Shown one piece after another: positions 45,416 to 53,229 of a DNA stretch of 64,000 bases. The notes below the pieces were generated by a model. That model was given only the letters and a program-made list of their open reading frames with translations. It was not told where the DNA came from and searched no databases. Every line of letters starts with the position of its first letter. The first letter of the stretch is position 1. Origin of the DNA: Pseudorhodoferax sp965279475 (GTDB lineage: Bacteria; Pseudomonadota; Gammaproteobacteria; Burkholderiales; Burkholderiaceae_C); the NCBI GenBank assembly GCA_965279475.1, contig CBDIIA010000003.1:124001-188000 (forward strand). The letters run 5' to 3'. The position numbers and the translations under genes were made by a program.

Positions 45416-46720
45416 TCAGGATGCTTCGTCGGGCTTGGCCATGGCCTGCAGTGCAGCGGCGATATCGGCCTCGGTGACGCCATCCTGCGGTTGCATGCGG
45501 TCCTGCAGCGCCGTGGCAGCGCCGTCTTTTTGTAGCTGGGCGATGGTCTGCCCCGCGTCGCGCGGCGATGCGAAGCCCAGGCTCTGCAGCAGCACGCGAC
45601 CCTGCGGGTCGACCAGCTTGAAATAGAACTTGCCGTCGGCTTCGCGGTATTGCTTGAACACCGGCAGCGCCTGCCGGGCCGCCTTGTCGGCCTTGTTGCC
45701 CTTGCCTGCCTTGGTGCCGAGCGCACGCAGGCCGACGGCATGGCGCAGCGTGGCGATGAACGGCGACGACAAACGGCGTGCCTTGGTCGCGCCTGCAACC
45801 AGGATCGCGTCGAGCCGGGCGGGGTCGTCGATCAGGCTCTGGTAGGTCTGGCGCATCGGCGCCACTTCGCGGTCGATGCGCTCGAACAGCGCCTGCTTCG
45901 CATCGGCCCACGAGATCCCATCGGCGTAGGCACGCCGCAATGCGGCCGTCTCGTCGGGGTCGGCGAACGCCTGGAAGATCTGGAACAGCGCCGAGCCTTC
46001 GGGCTCCTTGGCTTCACCGGGGCCGCGTGAGTCGGTCACGATGCCGGCGATCAGCTTGCGCAGGTAGTCGCGCGGCGCGAACAGCGGGATGGTGTTGTCG
46101 TAGCTCTTGCTCATCTTGCGGCCATCGAGGCCGGGCAGCGTGGCAACCGATTCCTCGATCGCGGCCTCGGGCAGCACGAAGTGCTCGCCGTACAGGTGGT
46201 TGAAGCGCTGCGCCATGTCGCGCGCCATCTCGATGTGTTGAACCTGGTCGCGCCCCACCGGCACCTGGTGCGCGTTGAACATCAGGATGTCGGCGCCCAT
46301 CAGCACCGGGTACATGAACAGGCCGGCGTTCACGTCGGCATCGGTGTCCACGCCGGCGGCCGTGTTGCGGTCGACCGCGGCCTTGTAGGCATGGGCACGG
46401 TTCAGCAGCCCCTTGGCCGTGACGCAGGTGAGGAACCAGGTCAGCTCGGGAATCTCGGGGATGTCGGACTGGCGGTAGAACGTCACGCGCTCGGGGTCGA
46501 GGCCGGCCGCCAGCCAGGTGGCGGCGATCTCCAGCGTGGAGCGCTGGATGCGTGCCGGATCGTCGACCTTGATCAGCGCGTGGTAGTCGGCCAGGAAGTA
46601 GAAGCTCTCGACATCGGCCGCCAGGCTGGCGCGCACCGCCGGCCGGATGGCCCCGACGTAGTTGCCGAGATGGGGCGTGCCCGAGGTGGTGATGCCGGTC
46701 AGTACGCGGGTGGGGCTCAT
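45416..46720 (-). CDS. trpS: tryptophan--tRNA ligase with C-terminal extension
   Basis: It charges tRNA-Trp. The 434-residue protein has the class I HIGH-equivalent in TSGTPHLGNYVGAIRP, the Trp-binding region VGRDQVQHIEMARDMAQRFN and KMSKS in GRKMSKSYDN. The usual TrpS ends near residue 335-350. The extra 85 residues include FYFKLVDPQGRVLLQSLGF and Lys-rich stretches, resembling the small YegP/DUF1508 fold. It is the last gene of a minus-strand operon (PHP phosphatase, transporter, Sua5-family, site-2 protease, trpS). Confidence 0.94.
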   Translation of the reverse strand: MSPTRVLTGITTSGTPHLGNYVGAIRPAVRASLAADVESFYFLADYHALIKVDDPARIQRSTLEIAATWLAAGLDPERVTFYRQSDIPEIPELTWFLTCVTAKGLLNRAHAYKAAVDRNTAAGVDTDADVNAGLFMYPVLMGADILMFNAHQVPVGRDQVQHIEMARDMAQRFNHLYGEHFVLPEAAIEESVATLPGLDGRKMSKSYDNTIPLFAPRDYLRKLIAGIVTDSRGPGEAKEPEGSALFQIFQAFADPDETAALRRAYADGISWADAKQALFERIDREVAPMRQTYQSLIDDPARLDAILVAGATKARRLSSPFIATLRHAVGLRALGTKAGKGNKADKAARQALPVFKQYREADGKFYFKLVDPQGRVLLQSLGFASPRDAGQTIAQLQKDGAATALQDRMQPQDGVTEADIAAALQAMAKPDEAS

Positions 46721-46736
46721 GGGAAACCTGTGGAAA

Positions 46737-47405
46737 CTAGCGAGCGAGGAACGAGAACGGGGTCAGCAGGATATCGAGCAGGCCGAAGGTGAGGTCCATC
46801 ACCGGGCGCATCCACAGGCTGCTGATGACGCCGGCAACCACCAGCCCCATCACGATGAAGAAGCCCCAGGGTTCGATGCGCGACACCAGCGCCGCCTGCT
46901 TGTACGGGAGCAGCCCGACCAGCACCCTGCCACCATCGAGCGGCGGCAGCGGGAACAGGTTGAACGCGAACATGACGACGTTGACCAGCATGCCGCCCTG
47001 GCACATCTTGACGAAGAAGGGTTCGGTGACGCCGGTGCCGAGCAGCAGGTAGAGCCCGATGCCCCACAGGAAGGCCTGCACGAGGTTGGCGCCGGGGCCG
47101 GCCAGCGCGACCCAGACCATGTCGCGCTTGGGATTGCGCAGGTTGCCGAACTGCACCGGCACCGGCTTCGCGTACCCGAACAGGAACGCGCCCGAAGTCG
47201 CGAAGTACAGCATCAGCGGCATCAGGATGGTGCCGATCGGATCGATGTGCTTCAGCGGGTTCAGGGTCATGCGGCCCATCATGTAGGCCGTGTTGTCGCC
47301 GAAGTGCCGTGCGGCGTAGCCGTGTGCGGCTTCGTGGACCGTGATCGCAAACAGCACCGGCAACGCGTAGATCAGGACGGTTTGGATCAGGGAGGTGGTA
47401 TTCAC
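46737..47405 (-). CDS. site-2 protease family membrane metalloprotease
   Basis: This 222-residue integral membrane protein of the M50 family has the zinc motif HEAAH in VHEAAHGYAARHFGD and the second zinc-ligand motif NLFPLPPLDGGRV. There are about five or six hydrophobic segments and no PDZ domain, so it is the minimal type rather than RseP. The substrate is unknown. It lies 16 bp upstream of trpS in the same direction, an arrangement often kept in betaproteobacteria. Confidence 0.9.
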   Translation of the reverse strand: MNTTSLIQTVLIYALPVLFAITVHEAAHGYAARHFGDNTAYMMGRMTLNPLKHIDPIGTILMPLMLYFATSGAFLFGYAKPVPVQFGNLRNPKRDMVWVALAGPGANLVQAFLWGIGLYLLLGTGVTEPFFVKMCQGGMLVNVVMFAFNLFPLPPLDGGRVLVGLLPYKQAALVSRIEPWGFFIVMGLVVAGVISSLWMRPVMDLTFGLLDILLTPFSFLAR

Positions 47406-47477
47406 GCGGGGATTGTCTCAGACGGGGTGGGAGAGAGCGGGCTCACAGATGGACGTCGCCGGGCGGCCGGGCGCAGC

Positions 47478-48113
47478 TCACAGCCCCAGCACGGCCAGGT
47501 CGCCGCGGCCTTCGCGCACGACCACCGGGTCGCCGCCCGTGCCCATCTCGGTCAGGTCGACCACCGTGGTCGGCTCCGACGGGCAGGCACCCGCGTCGAG
47601 CACCACGGCGACCTGGTGTTCGAAACGCGCGCGGATCTCCTGCGCATCGTTCATCGGCGCGGTGTCGCCGGGCGGGATCAGCGTGGTGGCGAGCAGCGGC
47701 CCGTTGTGCAGCGCCAGCAGTTCCTGCAGCACCTTGTGGTCGGGCACACGCAGGCCGATGGTCTTGCGCGACGGATGGCTCACGCGGCGCGGCACTTCCT
47801 TGCTGGCCTCGAGGATGAAGGTGTAGGGGCCCGGCGTGGCCGCCTTCAGCAGCCGGTACTGCTTGTTGTCCACCCGCGCATAGTTGGCCAGCTCGCTCAG
47901 GTCGCGGCACAGCAGCGTCAGGTGGTGCCGGTCGTCGACTCCGCGGATGCGGCGCATGCGGTCGACGGCAGCCTTGTCGTCGAGGTGGCAGACCAGGGCG
48001 TAGCTGGAGTCGGTCGGCACCGCGGCGATGTCGCCCTTGGCGAGCAGCGTCACGGTCTGCTTGAGCAGCCGCAGCTGGGGGTTTTCGGGGTGGAGTTCGA
48101 AGTACTGGGCCAT
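47478..48113 (-). CDS. Sua5/YciO/YrdC-family protein, L-threonylcarbamoyladenylate synthase-like
   Basis: The 211-residue protein has the family start VAAVPTDSSYALVCHLDDKA, the KxR-type region MRRIRGVDDRHHLTLLCRDL, YTFILEAS and IGLRVPDH. Family members make threonylcarbamoyl-AMP for the t6A37 modification of tRNA. This one resembles the YciO branch, whose activity is less certain. It is in the PHP-transporter-Sua5-protease-trpS operon. In E. coli the PHP phosphatase and yciO are also neighbours. Confidence 0.85.
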   Translation of the reverse strand: MAQYFELHPENPQLRLLKQTVTLLAKGDIAAVPTDSSYALVCHLDDKAAVDRMRRIRGVDDRHHLTLLCRDLSELANYARVDNKQYRLLKAATPGPYTFILEASKEVPRRVSHPSRKTIGLRVPDHKVLQELLALHNGPLLATTLIPPGDTAPMNDAQEIRARFEHQVAVVLDAGACPSEPTTVVDLTEMGTGGDPVVVREGRGDLAVLGL

Positions 48114-48147
48114 GGGGAGGAAGGTGTCGATGCGGGGGGCGCAGTGT

Positions 48148-49041
48148 TCAGGATTCGGCCGGCTGCACCGGTACCCGGCTCTCGCGTGCCGCGAGCCAGG
48201 CGCCGGCGCCGCCGCAGACCACGATCAGCGCGATGCCGGCCAGCGACCAGCGGTCGGGCACGTGCGAGAACACCAGCCAGCCGCCGAGCATCGCAAATCC
48301 GATCTGGCCGTAGAGGTAGGGCGTGACCGTGGACGCGCGCGCCCGGGTGTAGCCCAGGATCAGCAGGAAGTGCCCGACGGTGGCCATCAGGCCCATCAGC
48401 AGCAGCCCCGCCCACAGATGCCAGGATTCGATCGACGACCAGACGAACGGCAGCGGCAGCGACGCCAGCAGCGTGCCGACCCAGCCGGTGTAGAAGTGCA
48501 TGGTCAGCGGTGACTCGGTCTTGGCCAGCTTGCTGGTCAGTACCTGGAAGGCGGCGTTGGTCGAGACCAGGCCCAGCGGCAGCAGCAAGGTCCAGTCGAA
48601 GGCTTCGTCGCCGGGGCGGATGATGACCATCGTGCCGGTGAAGCCGCCGATCACCAGCAGCCAGCGCAGCGGCGACACACGTTCGCCGAGCGAGGTGGCG
48701 GCCAGCACGGTGATGGCCAGCGGCGTGATCATCACGATCGCGGTGAACTCGGCGACCGGCATGAACTTCAGGCTGTAGAACGCCAGCAGGCTGCTGACCA
48801 GCAGCAGCAGGCCGCGCAGGCACTGGAACTTGGGGTGCGCGGTGCGCAGCATGCCCCAGCCGTAGACCGGCACCATCACCAGCGTGGTGGCGACGGCCTG
48901 GAACGCGTAGCGGAACCACAGCCCCATCAGCACGGGCACACTGGCGCTGACCAGTTTGGTGGTGGTGTCGAGCGTGGCAAAACACGCCACCGCGACGATC
49001 ACCAGCGCGATGCCGGTGAGCTCGGATGCGGAACGGCTCAC
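48148..49041 (-). CDS. EamA/DMT-family transporter
   Basis: The 297-residue protein has ten hydrophobic segments in two EamA repeats (LTGIALVIVAVACFATLDTT near the N-terminus, LWAGLLLMGLMATVGHFLLI in the second half). These are drug/metabolite exporter-type proteins; the substrate is unknown. The start is GTG at 49041, which overlaps the TGA of the upstream PHP phosphatase (GTGA), so translation is coupled. A longer upstream frame is artefact. Confidence 0.88.
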   Translation of the reverse strand: MSRSASELTGIALVIVAVACFATLDTTTKLVSASVPVLMGLWFRYAFQAVATTLVMVPVYGWGMLRTAHPKFQCLRGLLLLVSSLLAFYSLKFMPVAEFTAIVMITPLAITVLAATSLGERVSPLRWLLVIGGFTGTMVIIRPGDEAFDWTLLLPLGLVSTNAAFQVLTSKLAKTESPLTMHFYTGWVGTLLASLPLPFVWSSIESWHLWAGLLLMGLMATVGHFLLILGYTRARASTVTPYLYGQIGFAMLGGWLVFSHVPDRWSLAGIALIVVCGGAGAWLAARESRVPVQPAES

Positions 49042-49892
49042 TGAATCCGGTCCGCGAGCAGTTCCCAGACCGGCGTCAGGTCCCCTGGCAGATAGGGCAG
49101 GGTGCCGAGGTCGGTGTGGCTTTCGTCCGGGCTGTGGAAGTCGCTGCCGCGCGAGGCGGCCAGGCCGAACTCGCGCGCGAGCGCGGCGTACTCGACGTAC
49201 TCGGCCGTGGTGTGGCTGCCGGTCACCACCTCGACCCCGCGGCCGCCGTGGGCCTTGAACTCGGTGAACAGCGCGAACTCTTCGTTGGCGGTGAACTTGT
49301 AGCGGCCGGGGTGCGCGATGACCGCGACGCCGCCGGTCTGCGTGATCCAGGCCACGGCGTCCTTCAGCGAGGCCCAGCGGTGCGGCACGTAACCCGGCTT
49401 GCCCTCGGTCAGGTACTTGCGGAAGACTTCCGACGTGTCTTTGCAGACGCCCGATTCCACCAGGAAGCGCGCGAAGTGCGTGCGCGAGATCAGCGCCGGG
49501 TTGCCGACGAACTTCAACGCACCTTCGTAGGCGCCACGGATGCCGATCTTCGCCAGGCCTTCGGCCATCTCGAGGGCGCGGGGGCCGCGGCCGTCGCGCG
49601 TGGCGGCGAGGCCGGCCTGCATGCGCGGGTCTTCGGCATCGAAGCCCAGGCCGACGATGTGCACCGTCTCGCCGGCAAACGACACCGAGATCTCGGTGCC
49701 GGTCAGGTAACGCATGCCGTTGGCCTTGGCGGCGGCGGCAGCCCGCAACTGGCCGCCGATCTCGTCGTGGTCGGTCAGGGCCCACAACTCGACGCCGTTG
49801 GCGCTGGCGCGCTGGGCGAGTGCTTCCGGGGTCAGCGTGCCATCGGAGACGATCGAATGGCAGTGGAGATCGGCATTGAGGATGGTGGACAC
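49038..49892 (-). CDS. PHP-domain nucleoside 3',5'-bisphosphate phosphatase (YciV/Rnm type)
   Basis: The 284-residue protein has the PHP metal motifs DLHCHSIVSDGTLTPEAL, LTDHDEIGG, GTEIS, VIAHPGRY and SRGSDFHS. Its order and length match YciV/RNase AM-type enzymes, which remove the 3'-phosphate of nucleoside bisphosphates and trim RNA 5' ends. It is the first gene of the minus-strand operon leading to trpS and is divergent from the GST gene. Confidence 0.88.
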   Translation of the reverse strand: MSTILNADLHCHSIVSDGTLTPEALAQRASANGVELWALTDHDEIGGQLRAAAAAKANGMRYLTGTEISVSFAGETVHIVGLGFDAEDPRMQAGLAATRDGRGPRALEMAEGLAKIGIRGAYEGALKFVGNPALISRTHFARFLVESGVCKDTSEVFRKYLTEGKPGYVPHRWASLKDAVAWITQTGGVAVIAHPGRYKFTANEEFALFTEFKAHGGRGVEVVTGSHTTAEYVEYAALAREFGLAASRGSDFHSPDESHTDLGTLPYLPGDLTPVWELLADRIQ

Positions 49893-50015
49893 CCGACCAT
49901 TTTAGGCGCGCGACGCCGGCGTCGCCCTGGGCGGCCCAGGCAGTGCACACGGCAGCAGGGTGAAGACGCCGTTGCACAATACGCGCTCTTCACCCCGCCC
50001 AAGGCTCGCCGCGTC

Positions 50016-50690
50016 ATGATTACCGTGCACCATCTGAACAACTCCCGCTCGCAGCGGGTGTTGTGGTTACTGGAAGAACTGGGCCTCGACTACGACATCC
50101 GGCGCTACGAGCGCGACCCCGCGACGATGCTGGCACCGCCTTCGTTGCGGGCGGTGCACCCCTTGGGCAAATCGCCGGTCATCGAAGACGGTGGCCTGGT
50201 GCTGGCCGAGTCCGGGGCGATCGTGGAATACCTGGTCGACCGTCATGGCGCCGGCCGCCTGGGCCCGTTGCCGGGCACGACACCCGAGCGCCTGCGGTAC
50301 AGCTACTGGCTGCACTACGCGGAAGGCTCGGCGATGTCGCCGTTGCTGTTGAAGCTGGTGTTCAACCGCATCGCCAGCGCCAAGATGCCGTTCTTCGTGA
50401 AGCCGATCGCGAAGGCCATCGCCGACAAGGCCAAGAGTTCGTTCATCGAGCCGCAGATCACGCAGCACCTGAACTACCTCGAAGGCGAACTGGGCAAGAG
50501 CGAGTGGTTTGCCGGGCCTGACTTCAGCGGCGCCGACATCCAGATGAGTTTTCCGCTGGAGGCCGCCGTGGCGCGCGGCGGGCTCGATGCGCGGCGGCCG
50601 AAGCTGATGGCGTTTCTGGAGAAGATCCACGCGCGGCCGGCTTACCAACGCGCGCTGGAGCGTGGCGGCGACTACGAGCTGCTGGGCTGA
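50016..50690 (+). CDS. glutathione S-transferase
   Basis: The 224-residue protein has an N-terminal thioredoxin-fold domain (ITVHHLNNSRSQRVLWLLEE, with LGKSPVIEDGGLVLAESGAI, which gives the cis-Pro and the ES pair for glutathione binding) and an all-helical C-terminal domain. It probably conjugates or reduces electrophiles; the substrate is unknown. The ATG at 50016 starts the fold exactly, and the long upstream frame is artefact. It is convergent with rpmG. Confidence 0.88.
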   Translation: MITVHHLNNSRSQRVLWLLEELGLDYDIRRYERDPATMLAPPSLRAVHPLGKSPVIEDGGLVLAESGAIVEYLVDRHGAGRLGPLPGTTPERLRYSYWLHYAEGSAMSPLLLKLVFNRIASAKMPFFVKPIAKAIADKAKSSFIEPQITQHLNYLEGELGKSEWFAGPDFSGADIQMSFPLEAAVARGGLDARRPKLMAFLEKIHARPAYQRALERGGDYELLG

Positions 50691-50731
50691 TCGTTGTGGG
50701 CGCGCCCGGCCGGCCTGGGCCGGCGCCCATG

Positions 50732-50760
50732 AAAAAACCCGCTGGATCGCAGCGGGTTTC
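50732..50760 (-). terminator. rho-independent terminator of the rpmB-rpmG operon
   Basis: A 9-bp stem AAACCCGCT/AGCGGGTTT with a 7-base loop has a run of six T on the minus strand (A run at 50732-50737). On the plus strand it would also limit readthrough from the GST gene, though with a poorer tail. Confidence 0.8.
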
Positions 50761-50795
50761 TTGAAGTTTGCCGCGGGCCGCAGGGGCCGCGCCGG

Positions 50796-50966
50796 TCACT
50801 TGAGCTTGATTTCCTTGTACTCGACGTGCTTGCGAGCCTTGGGATCGAACTTCGTGATCAGCATCTTCTCGGGCATGGTCTTCTTGTTCTTGGTCGTGGT
50901 GTAGAAGTGGCCGGTCCCCGCAGTGGATTCCAGCTTGATTTTCTCGCGTCCGCCTTTGGTTGCCAT
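50796..50966 (-). CDS. rpmG: 50S ribosomal protein L33
   Basis: The 56-residue protein reads MATKGGREKIKLESTAGTGH at the start, continues with FYTTTKNKK and ends in VEYKEIKLK, the betaproteobacterial L33 pattern. The zinc-binding Cys pairs of Gram-positive L33 are absent, which is the zinc-free form. It lies 12 bp after rpmB in the standard rpmB-rpmG order. Confidence 0.96.
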   Translation of the reverse strand: MATKGGREKIKLESTAGTGHFYTTTKNKKTMPEKMLITKFDPKARKHVEYKEIKLK

Positions 50967-50978
50967 GATCAGAGTCCT

Positions 50979-51212
50979 TTAAGCTTGGCCGCGTGCGCGC
51001 AGGTCTGCGAGCACGGAATCGATGCCGTTCTTGTCGATCAGACGCAGACCGGCGTTGGAGATGCGCAGGCGCACCCAGCGGTTTTCCGTCTCGACCCAGA
51101 AACGACGGTATTGCAGGTTCGGCAGGAACCGGCGCTTGGTCTTGTTGTTGGCGTGGGAAACATTGTTCCCGACCATCGGGCCCTTGCCCGTGACTTCACA
51201 TACGCGTGCCAT
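50979..51212 (-). CDS. rpmB: 50S ribosomal protein L28
   Basis: The 77-residue protein has the L28 start MARVCEVTGKGPMVGNNVSH, then NKTKRRFLPNLQYRRFWVE and the C-terminal LRISNAGLRLIDKNGID. It is the first gene of the two-gene rpmB-rpmG operon, with a TATAAT -10 element upstream on the minus strand at 51382-51387. Confidence 0.97.
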   Translation of the reverse strand: MARVCEVTGKGPMVGNNVSHANNKTKRRFLPNLQYRRFWVETENRWVRLRISNAGLRLIDKNGIDSVLADLRARGQA

Positions 51213-51381
51213 GTGGACACTCTTTCATGAACAGCTGGCACCTCGACCCCTGGAGGGGCTCGCAACGGCGTTGCGTGGTGGTTTGCAGCTTGACCTCGCC
51301 AGGAACGGGTGGCGGTAACCCGGTCTTGCCGCACCGGCAGTTCATGAGCGAACGACGCGGCTGTTTTCGGCAAAGCCTTGG

Positions 51382-51387
51382 ATTATA
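51382..51387 (-). promoter_or_regulatory. -10 element of the rpmB-rpmG promoter
   Basis: On the minus strand this reads TATAAT exactly, about 170 bp before the rpmB ATG and just past the trxB stop. A clear -35 hexamer was not found at the 16-18 bp spacing. The long leader may carry regulatory structure, but I see no defined element in it. Confidence 0.5.
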
Positions 51388-51399
51388 GCGCAGCCGGAA

Positions 51400-52350
51400 T
51401 CAGCCCTGCTCCAGAAAGCGCTGGGCGTCGAGTGCGGCCATGCAGCCGGTGCCCGCGCTGGTAATGGCCTGGCGGTAGATGTGGTCCTGCACGTCGCCGG
51501 CGGCGAACACGCCCGGTACGCTGGTCATCGTGGCAAACCCCTGCAGGCCGGCCTGGGTGACGATGTAGCCGTCCTTCATCTCCAGCTGCCCCTGGAAGAT
51601 CTCGGTGTTCGGCCGGTGGCCGATCGCGATGAAGCAGCCTTTCAGCGGCACATCGCTGACCACGCCGTCCTGCGTGCTCTTCAGGCGCACGCCGGTGACG
51701 CCGGATGCGTCGCCGGTCACCTGCTCCAGCGTGTGGAACAGCTTCAGCTCGATCTTGCCGGCGGCCACCTTCTCCATCACCTTGTCGATCAGGATGGGTT
51801 CGGCGCGGAACTTGTCGCGCCGGTGCACCAGGGTCACCTTGGCCGCGATGTTCGACAGGTACAGAGCCTCCTCGACCGCGGTGTTGCCGCCGCCGACCAC
51901 GCACACATCCTCGTTGCGGTAGAAGAAGCCGTCGCAGGTGGCGCAACCCGACACGCCGCGCCCCATGAAGGCGGTTTCTGACTCCAGGCCGAGGTACTGT
52001 GCCGACGCGCCGGTGCAGATGATCAGCGTGTCGCAGGTGTAGCTGCCGCTGTCGCCCTGCAGCGTGAACGGACGTCGCGCCAGGTCGACGGCGCTGATGT
52101 GGTCGAACACGATCTCGGTCTTGAAGCGCTCCGCATGTTCGAGAAAACGCTGCATCAGCTCGGGGCCCTGGACGCCGTGTACGTCGGCGGGCCAGTTGTC
52201 GACTTCGGTGGTGGTCATCAGCTGGCCGCCCTGCGCAATGCCGGTGATCAGGACCGGATCCAGATTCGCGCGCGCAGCATAGACGGCGGCGGTGTAACCG
52301 GCGGGCCCGGATCCGAGAATCAGGACCTTGGCGTGTTTGGGAGTGGACAT
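51400..52350 (-). CDS. trxB: thioredoxin-disulfide reductase
   Basis: It reduces thioredoxin with NADPH. The 316-residue flavoprotein has the FAD motif ILGSGPAGYTAAVYAARA, the redox pair CATC in GCATCDGFFYRNE, the NADPH motif VVGGGNTAVEEAL and the late FAD block GVFAAGDVQD. The start at 52350 begins the domain directly; longer frames lack support. It is divergent from the Crp-like gene and upstream of ftsK, a common betaproteobacterial arrangement. Confidence 0.96.
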   Translation of the reverse strand: MSTPKHAKVLILGSGPAGYTAAVYAARANLDPVLITGIAQGGQLMTTTEVDNWPADVHGVQGPELMQRFLEHAERFKTEIVFDHISAVDLARRPFTLQGDSGSYTCDTLIICTGASAQYLGLESETAFMGRGVSGCATCDGFFYRNEDVCVVGGGNTAVEEALYLSNIAAKVTLVHRRDKFRAEPILIDKVMEKVAAGKIELKLFHTLEQVTGDASGVTGVRLKSTQDGVVSDVPLKGCFIAIGHRPNTEIFQGQLEMKDGYIVTQAGLQGFATMTSVPGVFAAGDVQDHIYRQAITSAGTGCMAALDAQRFLEQG

Positions 52351-52511
52351 GAACGCTTGCCTTCGATGAAATGAATGCCGGGAGTGTGTACAGTTTCCTT
52401 GTTTTCCCACAGAATCCGGGCTGTTTGCGAATCGGGAGTCCGCGGCCGAATTCTGCCCCGGATTGAAAACACCCATGGTTCGCGCGGGACCGAAGAACAA
52501 AGGAGTTGCCG

Positions 52512-53186
52512 ATGTCGATGTTGTCGAACCTGGAACTGTTGATGCGTGTACCGCTGTTCTCGACCCTGGCCGACGACCAGGCGAGTTCCGTGGCCCAGGC
52601 GGTCAGCAAGCGGCGCTACAAGCGCGGCGAGATGATCGTGGAACAGGGACGCAAGTCGAACGCGCTCTACATCGTGCTGAGCGGCAGGGCCAGGGTCTTG
52701 ACCACCGACGTCCGCGGTCGCGAGGTGATCCTGGCGACGCTGCGCACCGGCGACTGCATTGGCGAGATGAGCCTGATCGACAACGAACCGCACTCGGCGA
52801 CCGTACTGGCCGAGGTGCAAACCGACGTGCTGACGCTCGGCCGTGCCGAATTCGACCGCTGCATCGCCGACAACCTGAAGATGGCGCGGGCGGTGATGAC
52901 GGGCCTGGTGCAGCGCCTGCGCCGGGCCGACCAGAAGATCGAGTCGCTGGCGCTGATGGACGTGTACGGCCGGGTCGCGCATGCGCTGATCGAGCAGGCC
53001 AGCGCCGACCCGCAGGGCCTGCTGGTGATCCGCGACAAGATCTCGCGCCAGGACATCGCCAAGATGGTCGGCGCCTCGCGTGAAATGGTCAGCCGGGTCA
53101 TGAAGGATCTGGAAGAGCGCGGCTACATCGAGAGCCAGGAAAACGGCGCGATCCTGATCAAGGAACGGCTCAACACGCTGATCTGA
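52512..53186 (+). CDS. Crp-like transcriptional regulator
   Basis: The 224-residue protein has a cyclic-nucleotide-binding domain (GEMIVEQGRKSNALYIVLSG, then LRTGDCIGEMSLIDNEPHSA, which matches the phosphate-binding cassette with its Glu and an Arg-to-His shift) and a winged helix with RQDIAKMVGASREMVSRVMK. It lacks FNR cysteines. AAAGGAG lies before the ATG at 52512. It is closer to classical Crp than the two regulators at 27 and 5107. Whether it binds cAMP cannot be told from sequence. Confidence 0.88.
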   Translation: MSMLSNLELLMRVPLFSTLADDQASSVAQAVSKRRYKRGEMIVEQGRKSNALYIVLSGRARVLTTDVRGREVILATLRTGDCIGEMSLIDNEPHSATVLAEVQTDVLTLGRAEFDRCIADNLKMARAVMTGLVQRLRRADQKIESLALMDVYGRVAHALIEQASADPQGLLVIRDKISRQDIAKMVGASREMVSRVMKDLEERGYIESQENGAILIKERLNTLI

Positions 53187-53229
53187 GCCGGGGCGGGGTT
53201 GGGGTAAGCTCGCTGCAGACCTTGCCACC

